Source of the DNA: Planctomycetota bacterium
GTDB lineage: Bacteria > Planctomycetota > Phycisphaerae > Sedimentisphaerales > Anaerobacaceae
Reading direction: 5' to 3'
DNA length: 39,264 nucleotides
Assembly (NCBI GenBank): GCA_022563885.1
Contig: JADFMM010000022.1
Coordinates: 1 to 39,264 of the forward strand
The notes beneath the pieces were generated by a model that did no database searches, was not told where the DNA came from, and saw only the letters and a program-made list of their open reading frames with translations. A program made the position numbers and the translations under genes. Numbering within the stretch: the stretch's first letter is position 1; each line of letters begins with the position of its first letter. Shown in pieces: positions 27,942 through 34,996 of this stretch.

Positions 27942-28130
27942 AAATCCAACCTAGGTATGCCTTTCCGCTATCTTCTAAGGTATCGATCGGCCCTTCTTGT
28001 GGGGATGCACTTGCGTCCCCTTACGTCCCTGAGTTTGATCCTGCCAGCCTCGTACATGCTGATGTCCGCACGCCGGAGATGACTCCGTCTGCCCCCACCA
28101 TAAGGTTTTGACGCTCTTACAGTCAGCTTT

Positions 28131-28160
28131 GTTACATAAAAACACGATTTTTCCTGTCAA
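28131..28160 (-). promoter_or_regulatory. Candidate sigma70-type promoter of the gsp operon
   Basis: On the minus strand, TTGACA (28160-28155, perfect -35) is followed after 18 bases by TGTAAC (28136-28131, four of six matches to TATAAT). It points toward gspE, whose start is about 190 bases away. Confidence 0.42.
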
Positions 28161-28326
28161 AAACTCCCTTGAGCCGATTCTTTCTGCCCTTAGATACACA
28201 GATAGGCTTGGTCCGGTTCCACACTTTTCTTTCAGCTCAACCCTAACAAAGCCGCCCCTCGCCGCTTTTTCCACCTCGGTGATGACTTCGAGAGGGATTT
28301 CCCTGGGGGCGCGATCATGCCTGAGC

Positions 28327-28355
28327 TTGACACGACAAGATAGCCATTCTATCAT
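28327..28355 (+). promoter_or_regulatory. Sigma70-type promoter of the htrA gene
   Basis: TTGACA (28327-28332), a 17-base spacer and TATCAT (28350-28355, five of six). Transcription would begin near 28362, before the ATG at 28416. A small dyad, GATAG/CTATC (28339-28343 and 28349-28353), overlaps the spacer and -10 and might bind a regulator. Confidence 0.6.
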
Positions 28356-28415
28356 TTTTATGAGCCCTTGACGAAAGGACAGTCACACTGCGTCGTCAGG
28401 TCGACGTGTCAGGCC

Positions 28416-29825
28416 ATGAAGTTCCAGATGACGAAAAACTGCGGGATTCTGCTGATGCTGTTGCTGCCGTTCGCCGAGCACGTAGCAGCCCACACCGGCG
28501 ACCATCGGCGAACGCCCGTCGTCGACGTGTATCAGCGCTGTCATCGGGCGGTTGTCAACATCTCCGGCGAACGCGTCGTGTCCTCGCGTCGGCCCGGCTT
28601 TGACTTTCCCGGTTTCCTCGACATGTGGGGATCGCGTTATGCGCTGCGGATTCCCGTGTTGGGCTCCGGTTTTGTCGCCCATCGGGAGGGGTTTATCATT
28701 ACCAATGCCCATGTGGTCGAGGGCACAGACAGGATCAAGGTCACCTTCAGCGATGGACGCGAGTACCAGGCCCGGGTCATCAATACGCACAAGAACAAGG
28801 ATCTGGCCGTGTTGCAGATTGACGCGAATGAGCCCCTGCCCGTCATCGAACTGGGAACAAGCAACGACCTGCTCATTGGCGAAACGGTGATCGCCATTGG
28901 CAATCCCTTTGGCTATTCAAACACCGTCACCAGCGGCGTGGTCAGCGCGGTAGGACGGGACATACAGATAGATGAGGGGTTTTGGCTCCGAGGCCTGATC
29001 CAGACGGATGCCTCGATCAATCCGGGCAATAGTGGCGGCCCCCTGCTCAACATCAATGCCAAACTCGTGGGCATCAACACCGCCATCAAGGCCGATGCGG
29101 AGAATATCGGCTTTGCGATCCCCGTGGATAGCCTGGTCAACAACATCCGCCAGATGCTCATGCCCGAACAACTACGTCGGGTTCGGTTGGGTCTGATCCT
29201 GGGGAGAAAGCAGAGCGTAGGCCCCCATACGGGTTTGCTCGTGGAGGCCGTCACACAGAACAGCCCCGCCGACAGACGGGGTATCGCTGCGGGGGATCTC
29301 ATCCTGAGACTGGATGGACACCCCCTGACAGATGTCTTTGATTTCTACATCAAGATGATGGACAAGGAGATCGGCGAGCCCATCGAGCTTGAATACGTCC
29401 GGGCGGAGGGCACGGGCGTCACACGACGACACACCAGGCTCACCCTGACGGCCCGGCCGATTCCCGATGGTGTCGCTCTGGCGAAACGCTTCTTCCAAAT
29501 GGAGGTATCCGAGTTGAATCGCACGCTGGCCAGACGATTCAGCTTCGACGGACCGCACGAACTGCTCGTTATTGTCGATGTGTCCGCTTCGGGGCAGGCC
29601 GCGGAGATCGGTCTGCGTGAGGGCGATCTCATCCTGAGCATCAATCACCACACCCTCACCACCCTCAGAGAATTCTCTCTGGAGATGGAAAAGATCAGCG
29701 AGGGAGATAATGTCGAGTTCCACATCATGAGGTTCAGTCTGGGACTCTTCGGCAATTATGTCCCGCGTCGCTACCGGACAAAGCTGAAAGCAGCTCACAG
29801 AAGCGGGAACTCTCTCTTCTTTTAG
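28416..29825 (+). CDS. htrA: HtrA/DegP-type serine protease with two PDZ domains
   Basis: A 469-residue exported protease. The signal peptide is within the first 25 or so residues (NCGILLMLLLPFAEHVAA). The catalytic triad is readable: His99 in ITNAHVVE, Asp129 in NKDLAVLQ and Ser206 in GNSGGPL. Two PDZ domains follow (about 255-350 and 380-460). Such proteases degrade or refold damaged envelope proteins. The frame is open upstream to a TTG at 28368, but that lies only a few bases past the predicted transcription start, so I chose the ATG at 28416; 28428 is an alternative. Divergent from gspE. Confidence 0.9.
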   Translation: MKFQMTKNCGILLMLLLPFAEHVAAHTGDHRRTPVVDVYQRCHRAVVNISGERVVSSRRPGFDFPGFLDMWGSRYALRIPVLGSGFVAHREGFIITNAHVVEGTDRIKVTFSDGREYQARVINTHKNKDLAVLQIDANEPLPVIELGTSNDLLIGETVIAIGNPFGYSNTVTSGVVSAVGRDIQIDEGFWLRGLIQTDASINPGNSGGPLLNINAKLVGINTAIKADAENIGFAIPVDSLVNNIRQMLMPEQLRRVRLGLILGRKQSVGPHTGLLVEAVTQNSPADRRGIAAGDLILRLDGHPLTDVFDFYIKMMDKEIGEPIELEYVRAEGTGVTRRHTRLTLTARPIPDGVALAKRFFQMEVSELNRTLARRFSFDGPHELLVIVDVSASGQAAEIGLREGDLILSINHHTLTTLREFSLEMEKISEGDNVEFHIMRFSLGLFGNYVPRRYRTKLKAAHRSGNSLFF

Positions 29826-30442
29826 GCCCCGGCTGAACAGAAACAGTTTAGGGACCGGCAAGAAATGACTTGAACTTTTGAATGCCCCAGTGCACGCCGT
29901 CTTTGATTGCTTCTCGATCGCGAAAACAGCGGCTTCCTTGGGCCAATGCTGGCTGCGATAGCAGCACAAGAAAGAATTCCAAGCAATACGCGCAGTAGAT
30001 ATAGCTACGCCGGTGGTTTCGCTCAATCGGGCGCGACCCAACATAGGGCACACCTGAGCCCCAAATTGTCCGGGTTGTTCATTGCCGGTCCCTGTTTCGC
30101 GCAAATTCTGTAAAATAAGACTTGCGTTGTCCCCGCTGTTTGAGTATCTTGACGTCCGATGCAATGGAGTGCTCCGGCAAGAACGCCCGGGCAGATGAAA
30201 AGATGTCAGTCAGGAGGACAATAAGGGTGGACCACATGTCTCCGCAAGTACCCTTCATGGAAACCATACCCCGTTGGTATGTCCAGACAGTGATCGGTCC
30301 CTTTTGCCCCAGGAGGAGGAAGGGAGGATAGGAGATGACGTAACGCATCATTTTCTTGTTTCAGAGAGTGTGGCCCTTCAATGAGAAGACAAAACCACAT
30401 TCTCTCTATCTACTTAAGTTGCAACGAAAAGGAGTTCGAACG
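29826..30442. other. Repeat-bearing intergenic region after htrA
   Basis: About 600 bases with no convincing gene. It begins with copy A of a dispersed repeat (29851-29966). Further on a frame at 30122-30331 encodes one CPRC motif but no other recognisable feature. CATACC and GGTATG (30265-30270 and 30276-30281) form a small hairpin. A purine-rich stretch (30311-30334) precedes the ATG of a two-codon frame. Confidence 0.5.
29851..29966. repeat. Dispersed repeat, copy A
   Basis: Contains three blocks also present at 39161-39264: GGGACCGGCAAGAAA (29851-29865, identical), a 24-base block at 29871-29894 (21 of 24 identical to 39241-39264), and a 44-base block at 29923-29966 (39 of 44 identical to 39173-39216). 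The last block ends in a hairpin, GCTGC/GCAGC around GATA. The order of the second and third blocks differs between the copies. Confidence 0.85.
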
Positions 30443-30931
30443 ATGATAAGGATATGTTTGTATAGCTGCGCTGCGGGGGTCCTGTTGTGCTCAACGGCCT
30501 CCGCAATCGTGAATCCCGCCCTATTCGGGGGGGGCATAGGGTTGGCCGGAAATCCATTCGGCCTTCCCGGCGGCATCGGCACCCTGCCTGGCTCCCAGTT
30601 GGGAATCGGCCCCTCGCTAGGCCTCGGAGGTCCCTCGCTGGGGCTGCTGGGGCTAGGGCTAGGGGGTACCGGTCTGGGCATCAACCCCTTCCTTCTGCCA
30701 GGGCCCGGACCTTTGCCGGCCGCCCCAGGTCATCCGATTCCCGTACCCAGTGCCCCCGCACCGGCCCCAACGGAACCGATTCCCGGCCTCGGGGATGTCC
30801 CCGCAACAGACTCCTTTCCCATTCCAGGTAATCCGAATGGCGTCTGTATACCCTGCGAAATGCTGGCAGGCCCCAATACCAATCCGGCGGCCTATATGCC
30901 TACCATACCGGGTGGACCGTCGATCCCCTAG
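30443..30931 (+). CDS. Exported Gly/Pro-rich low-complexity protein
   Basis: A 162-residue protein with a clear signal peptide (MIRICLYSCAAGVLLCSTASA). The mature part is built from Gly-Leu-Pro-rich segments (GGIGLAGNPFGLPGGIG, GLLGLGLGGTGLG) and then a Pro/Ala stretch. Near the C-terminus is a CIPCEM motif that could form a disulphide or bind metal. No family is recognised. The ATG at 30443 has AAGGAG about ten bases upstream and begins the signal peptide, so the longer frame from 30356 is not needed. It is monocistronic, with a strong hairpin 28 bases after its stop. Confidence 0.7.
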   Translation: MIRICLYSCAAGVLLCSTASAIVNPALFGGGIGLAGNPFGLPGGIGTLPGSQLGIGPSLGLGGPSLGLLGLGLGGTGLGINPFLLPGPGPLPAAPGHPIPVPSAPAPAPTEPIPGLGDVPATDSFPIPGNPNGVCIPCEMLAGPNTNPAAYMPTIPGGPSIP

Positions 30932-31377
30932 TGGTTGACGTCACCACACTGCCATCACCAGCCTGCGACAGCGAGAGATTGAAACGCGTTGTCGCAGGCT
31001 CAGTATGGCGTTGGCCATCCCGGATGATCGTCGGGACAAAACTAAGGGGAACGAGCCATGGAAAGCAAGTCTGCCTTGCCGACTCGATACGGTGACTGTT
31101 TCGTCACCTCCATGCCATTCTAGCAGGCAAGGGCCCGCCGGGCGGTCCCATTGCCATCCATCCTTCGAGTGAGCGCCTTGAAACGACCTCCGACAGCGCA
31201 TCCGTCTCTGCCAGTGGCTAGCGTGACTTCCCGTCAGACCGGGGCCTCTTAAGAGCGTGTGTGAGAAGTCTTTCTGGCTCCACTCGTCTGCAAAGGCCGT
31301 GGAACTGCGTTGTCAGCCGAAAAAATCGCTCGCTCTCCGGCCGACAAAGGGGGTTTCAGACAGAGCCTGACGTCTGC
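30932..31377. other. Structured region between convergent genes
   Basis: No gene seen in 446 bases. Several stem-loops are present: 30960-31000, 31091-31108 and a pairing of 31074-31080 with 31126-31132. The section 31140-31377 shows nothing further. Confidence 0.5.
30960..31000 (+). terminator. Strong hairpin after the Gly/Pro-rich gene
   Basis: Bases 30960-30973 (AGCCTGCGACAGCG) pair with 30987-31000 in a 14-pair stem with one G-T pair and a 13-base loop. It follows the upstream stop by 28 bases. No U-tract follows, so it may be an RNA 3'-end stabiliser or a Rho-assisted stop rather than an intrinsic terminator. Confidence 0.45.
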
Positions 31378-32196
31378 TCATTCCGCCAAGTGCAGAATCT
31401 CCACCTTCCTGAATTCGCACGGGTGGCTCTCCGCCTGCAGCGAGATGTACCCCCCATGCAACATGCCATCCCCACCCTGCTGCAGGGCCTTGGCCTGAGG
31501 GTCGCGGCCGTCCAACTGGGCCTTCTCATATTCCAGCACGACCTGCCCGTCGATGATGTGTTTGATCTTGCCGTTGCCATGGACCTCGAACTCCACCGTC
31601 ACCCACTGGTCTCCGTGATAGGTCTGCGAGCTTGAACCCTTGCAGTGGTCGAGGATGAGCGTACCATCCATCACAATGTTGGTCCCCGGCGTACAGACAT
31701 TCATGGTCGAGCGTTCCCCTTCACCGGAACCCCCCAGCAACTGGCCTTCGACCGAAACGGGAAAATCCTGGTCGAGGCCCATCGTCTCGGGCGGCTGACA
31801 GTGCAGCATCACGCCACTATTGCGAAAGGCCCAACGGGGTCCGCCCGCTGCCTGCTCGCCGACAAAGCGGTATTCCACCCGCAGTCGATAGTTTGAGAAG
31901 GGCTCCTTGTAGAACAGGTGCCCAAACTTGCCACCGAAACGGTCATACTGATCGTATCGCACCTTCAGCACGCCATCCTCGACGCGAAAGGTGTTGCCAT
32001 AGTTGTCGTTCAGAGCGTGGCCCTTAATCTTGGGCAGCCAGCCGTCCAAGTCTTTCCCATTGAAGAGGGCGACCCATTTTCCGTCCCCGCTGTCTGGCTC
32101 AGCCGCAAACAATCCGGTCCCTACCATAAACAGGACCGTCAGCGCGCAGAATGGACCTACCAAGACGGCTGTCGAAGCATGCTGCCATTTGTTCAT
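31378..32196 (-). CDS. Exported DUF1080 (3-keto-disaccharide hydrolase-like) protein
   Basis: A 272-residue protein: a signal peptide (up to about residue 32, ending GTGLFAA) and one DUF1080 domain. Recognisable pieces are WVALFNGKDLDGW at the start, NSGVMLHCQPPE in the middle, WVTVEFEVHGNGKIKHIIDG, and the end motif GGYISLQAESHPCEFRKVEI. The domain has a jelly-roll fold related to laminarinases, and some members cleave 3-keto-glucosides. Many DUF1080 proteins of unknown substrate occur in planctomycete-like bacteria. GGGAGG lies before the ATG at 32196, which I preferred to the longer frame from 32295. Confidence 0.9.
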   Translation of the reverse strand: MNKWQHASTAVLVGPFCALTVLFMVGTGLFAAEPDSGDGKWVALFNGKDLDGWLPKIKGHALNDNYGNTFRVEDGVLKVRYDQYDRFGGKFGHLFYKEPFSNYRLRVEYRFVGEQAAGGPRWAFRNSGVMLHCQPPETMGLDQDFPVSVEGQLLGGSGEGERSTMNVCTPGTNIVMDGTLILDHCKGSSSQTYHGDQWVTVEFEVHGNGKIKHIIDGQVVLEYEKAQLDGRDPQAKALQQGGDGMLHGGYISLQAESHPCEFRKVEILHLAE

Positions 32197-32331
32197 TTTC
32201 GTACCTCCCTTTTCTAGAACCACACGGTGCTGCTTGGCCGAAGTGTGCCGAGCCTTGAACGCCCTGCCGACCAGAGGCCGCCTGAGTGTACGCACTCCTC
32301 AACGGCGATTCAAGCGTAATTGGTGGTCGGT

Positions 32332-32410
32332 GGGTCAGTGATCGGTTTAGCATGACAACCGATTACTTAGTCACTGATCACTGATTACTGATCACTGACC
32401 CCTGATCACG
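32332..32410. repeat. Heptanucleotide repeat cluster with nested inverted repeats
   Basis: From about 32369 the sequence runs as seven-base units of the TGATCAC/TGATTAC/TGACCCC type. GGGTCAGTGATC (32332-32343) is a perfect inverted match to 32390-32401, and inside it ATCGGTT (32341-32347) pairs with AACCGAT (32357-32363). It lies between the divergent DUF1080 and acyltransferase genes. It resembles the short tandem heptamer repeats found in some bacterial genomes. Confidence 0.85.
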
Positions 32411-32461
32411 ACCCTGTTCCCACCGGCCTTTCCGTTGTGGGTCATCTCTGAAAAGATTAGG

Positions 32462-33286
32462 ATGGCCGGCCCCATGAATGCCACCTTAGAAGATATTGCC
32501 GGTTCCGACGGGACCTACCACACGGCCCCTCGCAAACTCTCGGCGTGGGCTCGGGCCTTTCCCTCTCTTTCTTTTTACAGACGATTCATATCCATCATCT
32601 TGGGCAGCGCCTCACAAGCCAAGCAGAACAGGTTTTCAGCATCTCAGTGGTGTCGCAGTTCTCTTGACATCCTGCTGGCCTTGGAGCAGGTCGGCGTCTC
32701 CTTCAACATATCCGGCATCACTCACCTAAGAGGGCTTCAATCGCCCTGCGTCGTCGTCGCCAACCACATGAGTGTCCTGGAGACCGTAGTTCTGCCCGGC
32801 TTGGTTCTGCCCCACCTTGAGTTCACCTTTGTGGTCAAGGAGAGCCTGCTCCGCTACCCAGTCTTCAAGCACGTCGTGCGGAGTCGCGACCCCATCACCG
32901 TGGGCCGGTCGAATCCCCGCGCAGACCTCCAGGCCGTCCTGACCGGCGGTGTCGACAGGCTCAGCCGTGGCATCTCAGTCATTGTCTTCCCCCAGACCAC
33001 TCGCACACACCGGCTCGATCCGGCCGAGTTCAATTCCATCGGCGTAAAACTGGCACGCAAGGCCAACGTCCCGGTGGTGCCGCTCGCCTTGAAAACAGAC
33101 GCCTGGGGTGAGGGCAAGCTGGCAAAAGATTTTGGCAAGATCGACCACACCAAGACTGCGCGCTTCGCCTTTGGGAGTCCTCTGGAGATTCGAGGTCGAG
33201 GCGGCCAAGAGCAGCAGCAGATCATTGATTTCATCACACAACGCCTGCAGGCATGGAGAGAACCTGACCCTGCGCACGAAGTCTAA
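32462..33286 (+). CDS. 1-acyl-glycerol-3-phosphate acyltransferase-like (PlsC family)
   Basis: A 274-residue lysophospholipid acyltransferase. The catalytic motif reads NHMSVLE, so the usual H-x4-D is H-x4-E here. Later conserved pieces are FPQTTRTHR, FNSIGVKLARKANVPVVPLALKTDAWG and FGSPLEIRGRGG, typical of a bacterial branch of the family. It would transfer a fatty acyl chain to a lysophospholipid or similar acceptor at the inner membrane. The open frame extends to a TTG at 32435; I chose the ATG at 32462, with 32474 as alternative. Stands alone, about 230 bases before the GntR promoter region. Confidence 0.82.
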   Translation: MAGPMNATLEDIAGSDGTYHTAPRKLSAWARAFPSLSFYRRFISIILGSASQAKQNRFSASQWCRSSLDILLALEQVGVSFNISGITHLRGLQSPCVVVANHMSVLETVVLPGLVLPHLEFTFVVKESLLRYPVFKHVVRSRDPITVGRSNPRADLQAVLTGGVDRLSRGISVIVFPQTTRTHRLDPAEFNSIGVKLARKANVPVVPLALKTDAWGEGKLAKDFGKIDHTKTARFAFGSPLEIRGRGGQEQQQIIDFITQRLQAWREPDPAHEV

Positions 33287-33457
33287 AAGCACCCATCGAC
33301 GCCGAGAGCACCGAGCCAGGCGATTGGCCACTGGCACAGACGTAAAACCGGCGGCATTGGTTCTACCACCAGATCGTCTGTTTCAGGTTGCTCAGCAACA
33401 ATCCAGTCGCGCCCTGCAAATTCATTCAGAAAAAATGACAATCCCGACAAACACCTA

Positions 33458-33486
33458 TTGATATAGTTAACTAGTTCACTTATTCT
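33458..33486 (+). promoter_or_regulatory. Promoter with operator-like dyad for gntR-slipin
   Basis: TTGATA (33458-33463, five of six) and TATTCT (33481-33486, four of six) are 17 bases apart. The spacer holds a 14-base dyad (33466-33479, GTTAACTAGTTCAC; one mispair) centred on AACTAGTT. A GntR-family protein encoded just downstream is the obvious candidate to bind it and repress its own operon. Confidence 0.5.
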
Positions 33487-33537
33487 TTAGTTCAATGTTG
33501 TCGAATAGGGCGGCCCATGAGGACCAAAGACGTTTCC

Positions 33538-33915
33538 ATGAACATAGACAAATCGAGCGGCATTCCCGTCTACGTGCAGTTCGAGGAGCAGATTCGGCTG
33601 CTCATCAAGCGGGGCATATTGACGAACGGAGACGCCCTACCGACCGTGCGGAGTCTGGCCGTCGAACTGGGCATCAACGCCAATACGGTCGCCCGAGCCT
33701 ATCGTGACCTCCAGAATCAGGGTGTCCTGAGACTGGAACGTGGCGTCGGGACCTTCGTCGCCGACACGGCGGGTCGGCCGGCGGAGCAAAGCGTCTTCAA
33801 AGTTTTGGAAAAGAAAGTAGGCGAAGTCATTCGGGCCGCCAAGGAGGCGAACTTGACGGCAAGTGAAGTATCACGATTCATTGAACTCAGGTGGAAGGAA
33901 GAAGATCATGCTTAA
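33538..33915 (+). CDS. YtrA-type GntR family transcriptional regulator
   Basis: A 125-residue protein with the start usual for this group (IDKSSGIPVYVQFEEQI) and a winged helix-turn-helix: LPTVRSLAVELGINANTVARA followed by YRDLQNQGVLRLERGVGTFV. Only a short helical tail follows, so there is no large effector domain; this is the YtrA subgroup, which usually represses a neighbouring membrane-protein operon. I chose the ATG at 33538 by comparison with the family start; one at 33517 is also possible. The stop overlaps the slipin start by eight bases. Confidence 0.88.
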   Translation: MNIDKSSGIPVYVQFEEQIRLLIKRGILTNGDALPTVRSLAVELGINANTVARAYRDLQNQGVLRLERGVGTFVADTAGRPAEQSVFKVLEKKVGEVIRAAKEANLTASEVSRFIELRWKEEDHA

Positions 33916-34787
33916 TGGAACACGGAATCCGATCGCTGTGACACTGGCCATCCTGGCCTGTTTACTCTCGGGGGTGGTCTTGCTGCAAACGGACCGCACT
34001 CTCCTCTCGGTCTGCATCCTCGTGTGCGGCCTCACTTTGGCCGCCTCGCCCCGCATGCTCAATGAGTGGGATCGGGGGCGTCCTGCTGCGGCTGGGCAAG
34101 TTCAACCGCATCCTGCCCCCCGGCATCGCATGGATCATCCCGGGCATCGACAGCATCACCCAGGTGGTCGACATGCGTATTCGCTCCACCCCCTTCACCG
34201 CGGAAAAAACCCTGACCAAGGACACCGTGCCGGTCGATGTTGACGCGGTCCTCTTCTGGGTCGTCACCGATGCCCAGCGGGCCGTTTTGGAAGTGGAACG
34301 GTATCTGCCGACGATTAGCTGGGCCGCCCAAACGACACTCCGCGATGTGATCGGAAAATCGGAACTGGTCCGCATGATCTCGGATCGAGCGCAACTGGAC
34401 CAGGAACTCCAGACGGCCATCGACGCCAAGACCTCCGAGTGGGGTATCACCGTCCAGTCCGTCGAGATTCGTGACGTCAAGATCCCCGAGGGGCTCGAAG
34501 ACGCCATGAGCCGCAAGGCCCAGGCAGATCGCGAGATGGCGGCCCGGATCATCCTGGCGCAGAGCGAGAGAAGAGTGGCGGAGGAGATCGTGAAGGCCGC
34601 GGATGTGTACAAGAAGAACAGCACCGCGATGCAACTGCGGGCCATGAACATGACCTATGAATCGATCAAGGAGCGAGGGGCGCTGATGGTCGTTCCCTCC
34701 GGCATGATGGATTCTCTCAACGTCAATGTGATGGGCATGGCCGCCGCAGGGTTTCGTCGCGATGGATCAGGTGATGAGACACCATGA
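33908..34787 (+). CDS. Slipin (SPFH/band 7) membrane protein, frameshifted by one base
   Basis: With the frame restored this is a protein of about 292 residues. The N-terminal piece (33908 to about 34075) holds two hydrophobic segments (VTLAILACLLSGVVLL and LLSVCILVCGLTLAA) and ends in NEWDR. The rest (about 34077-34787) begins GVLLRLGKFNRILPPG and continues through the band 7 domain (VDMRIRSTPFTAEK, TVPVDVDAVLFW) into a helical tail and VVPSGMMDSL. Slipins organise membrane microdomains. The break lies in a run of five G at 34074-34078: four G would give one continuous frame. An internal ATG at 34062 exists but has no ribosome site. Expressed with the overlapping gntR. Confidence 0.85.
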
Positions 34788-34996
34788 GAATTAGGTGGTT
34801 TCTCAGATCCGCAGGGGCCCTCCACGGCAGACGCATTAGCTGGGAGGGGTGGACAGGCAGAAACCTGTCGCTCTTTCCCATGTTTACCCCGGCGGGAACC
34901 GTGACCGACCTGCTCGTGATTGCCTCGGATAGAAAGGGGTTTCTCCGGCCTCCGCGGACGCTCCACGGGCAGGATGTGAGGCCGTCTCCTACACCG

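Larger units (their letters stand above)
27942..28415. other. Divergent promoter region between gspE and htrA
   Basis: About 470 bases hold no convincing gene; a minus-strand frame at 27975-28355 gives a 126-residue Lys/Arg/His-rich product without a ribosome site or recognisable motif. Candidate promoters for both directions are listed separately. The gspE leader would be about 180 bases long. Confidence 0.6.

Noticed and set aside
27975-28355. 126-residue minus-strand frame between gspE and htrA
   Set aside because: Overlaps both candidate promoters, lacks a ribosome site and recognisable motifs.
29172-30164. 330-residue minus-strand frame over htrA and its 3' flank
   Set aside because: Two thirds antisense to the protease gene, the rest lies in the dispersed repeat; no family motifs.
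30122-30331. 69-residue frame with a CPRC motif
   Set aside because: Only one Cys pair, no ribosome site and no second zinc half-site.
34062-34787. Short slipin starting at the internal ATG 34062
   Set aside because: No ribosome site there, and the upstream frame supplies exactly the missing membrane segments and the NEWDR junction, so a frameshift fits better.
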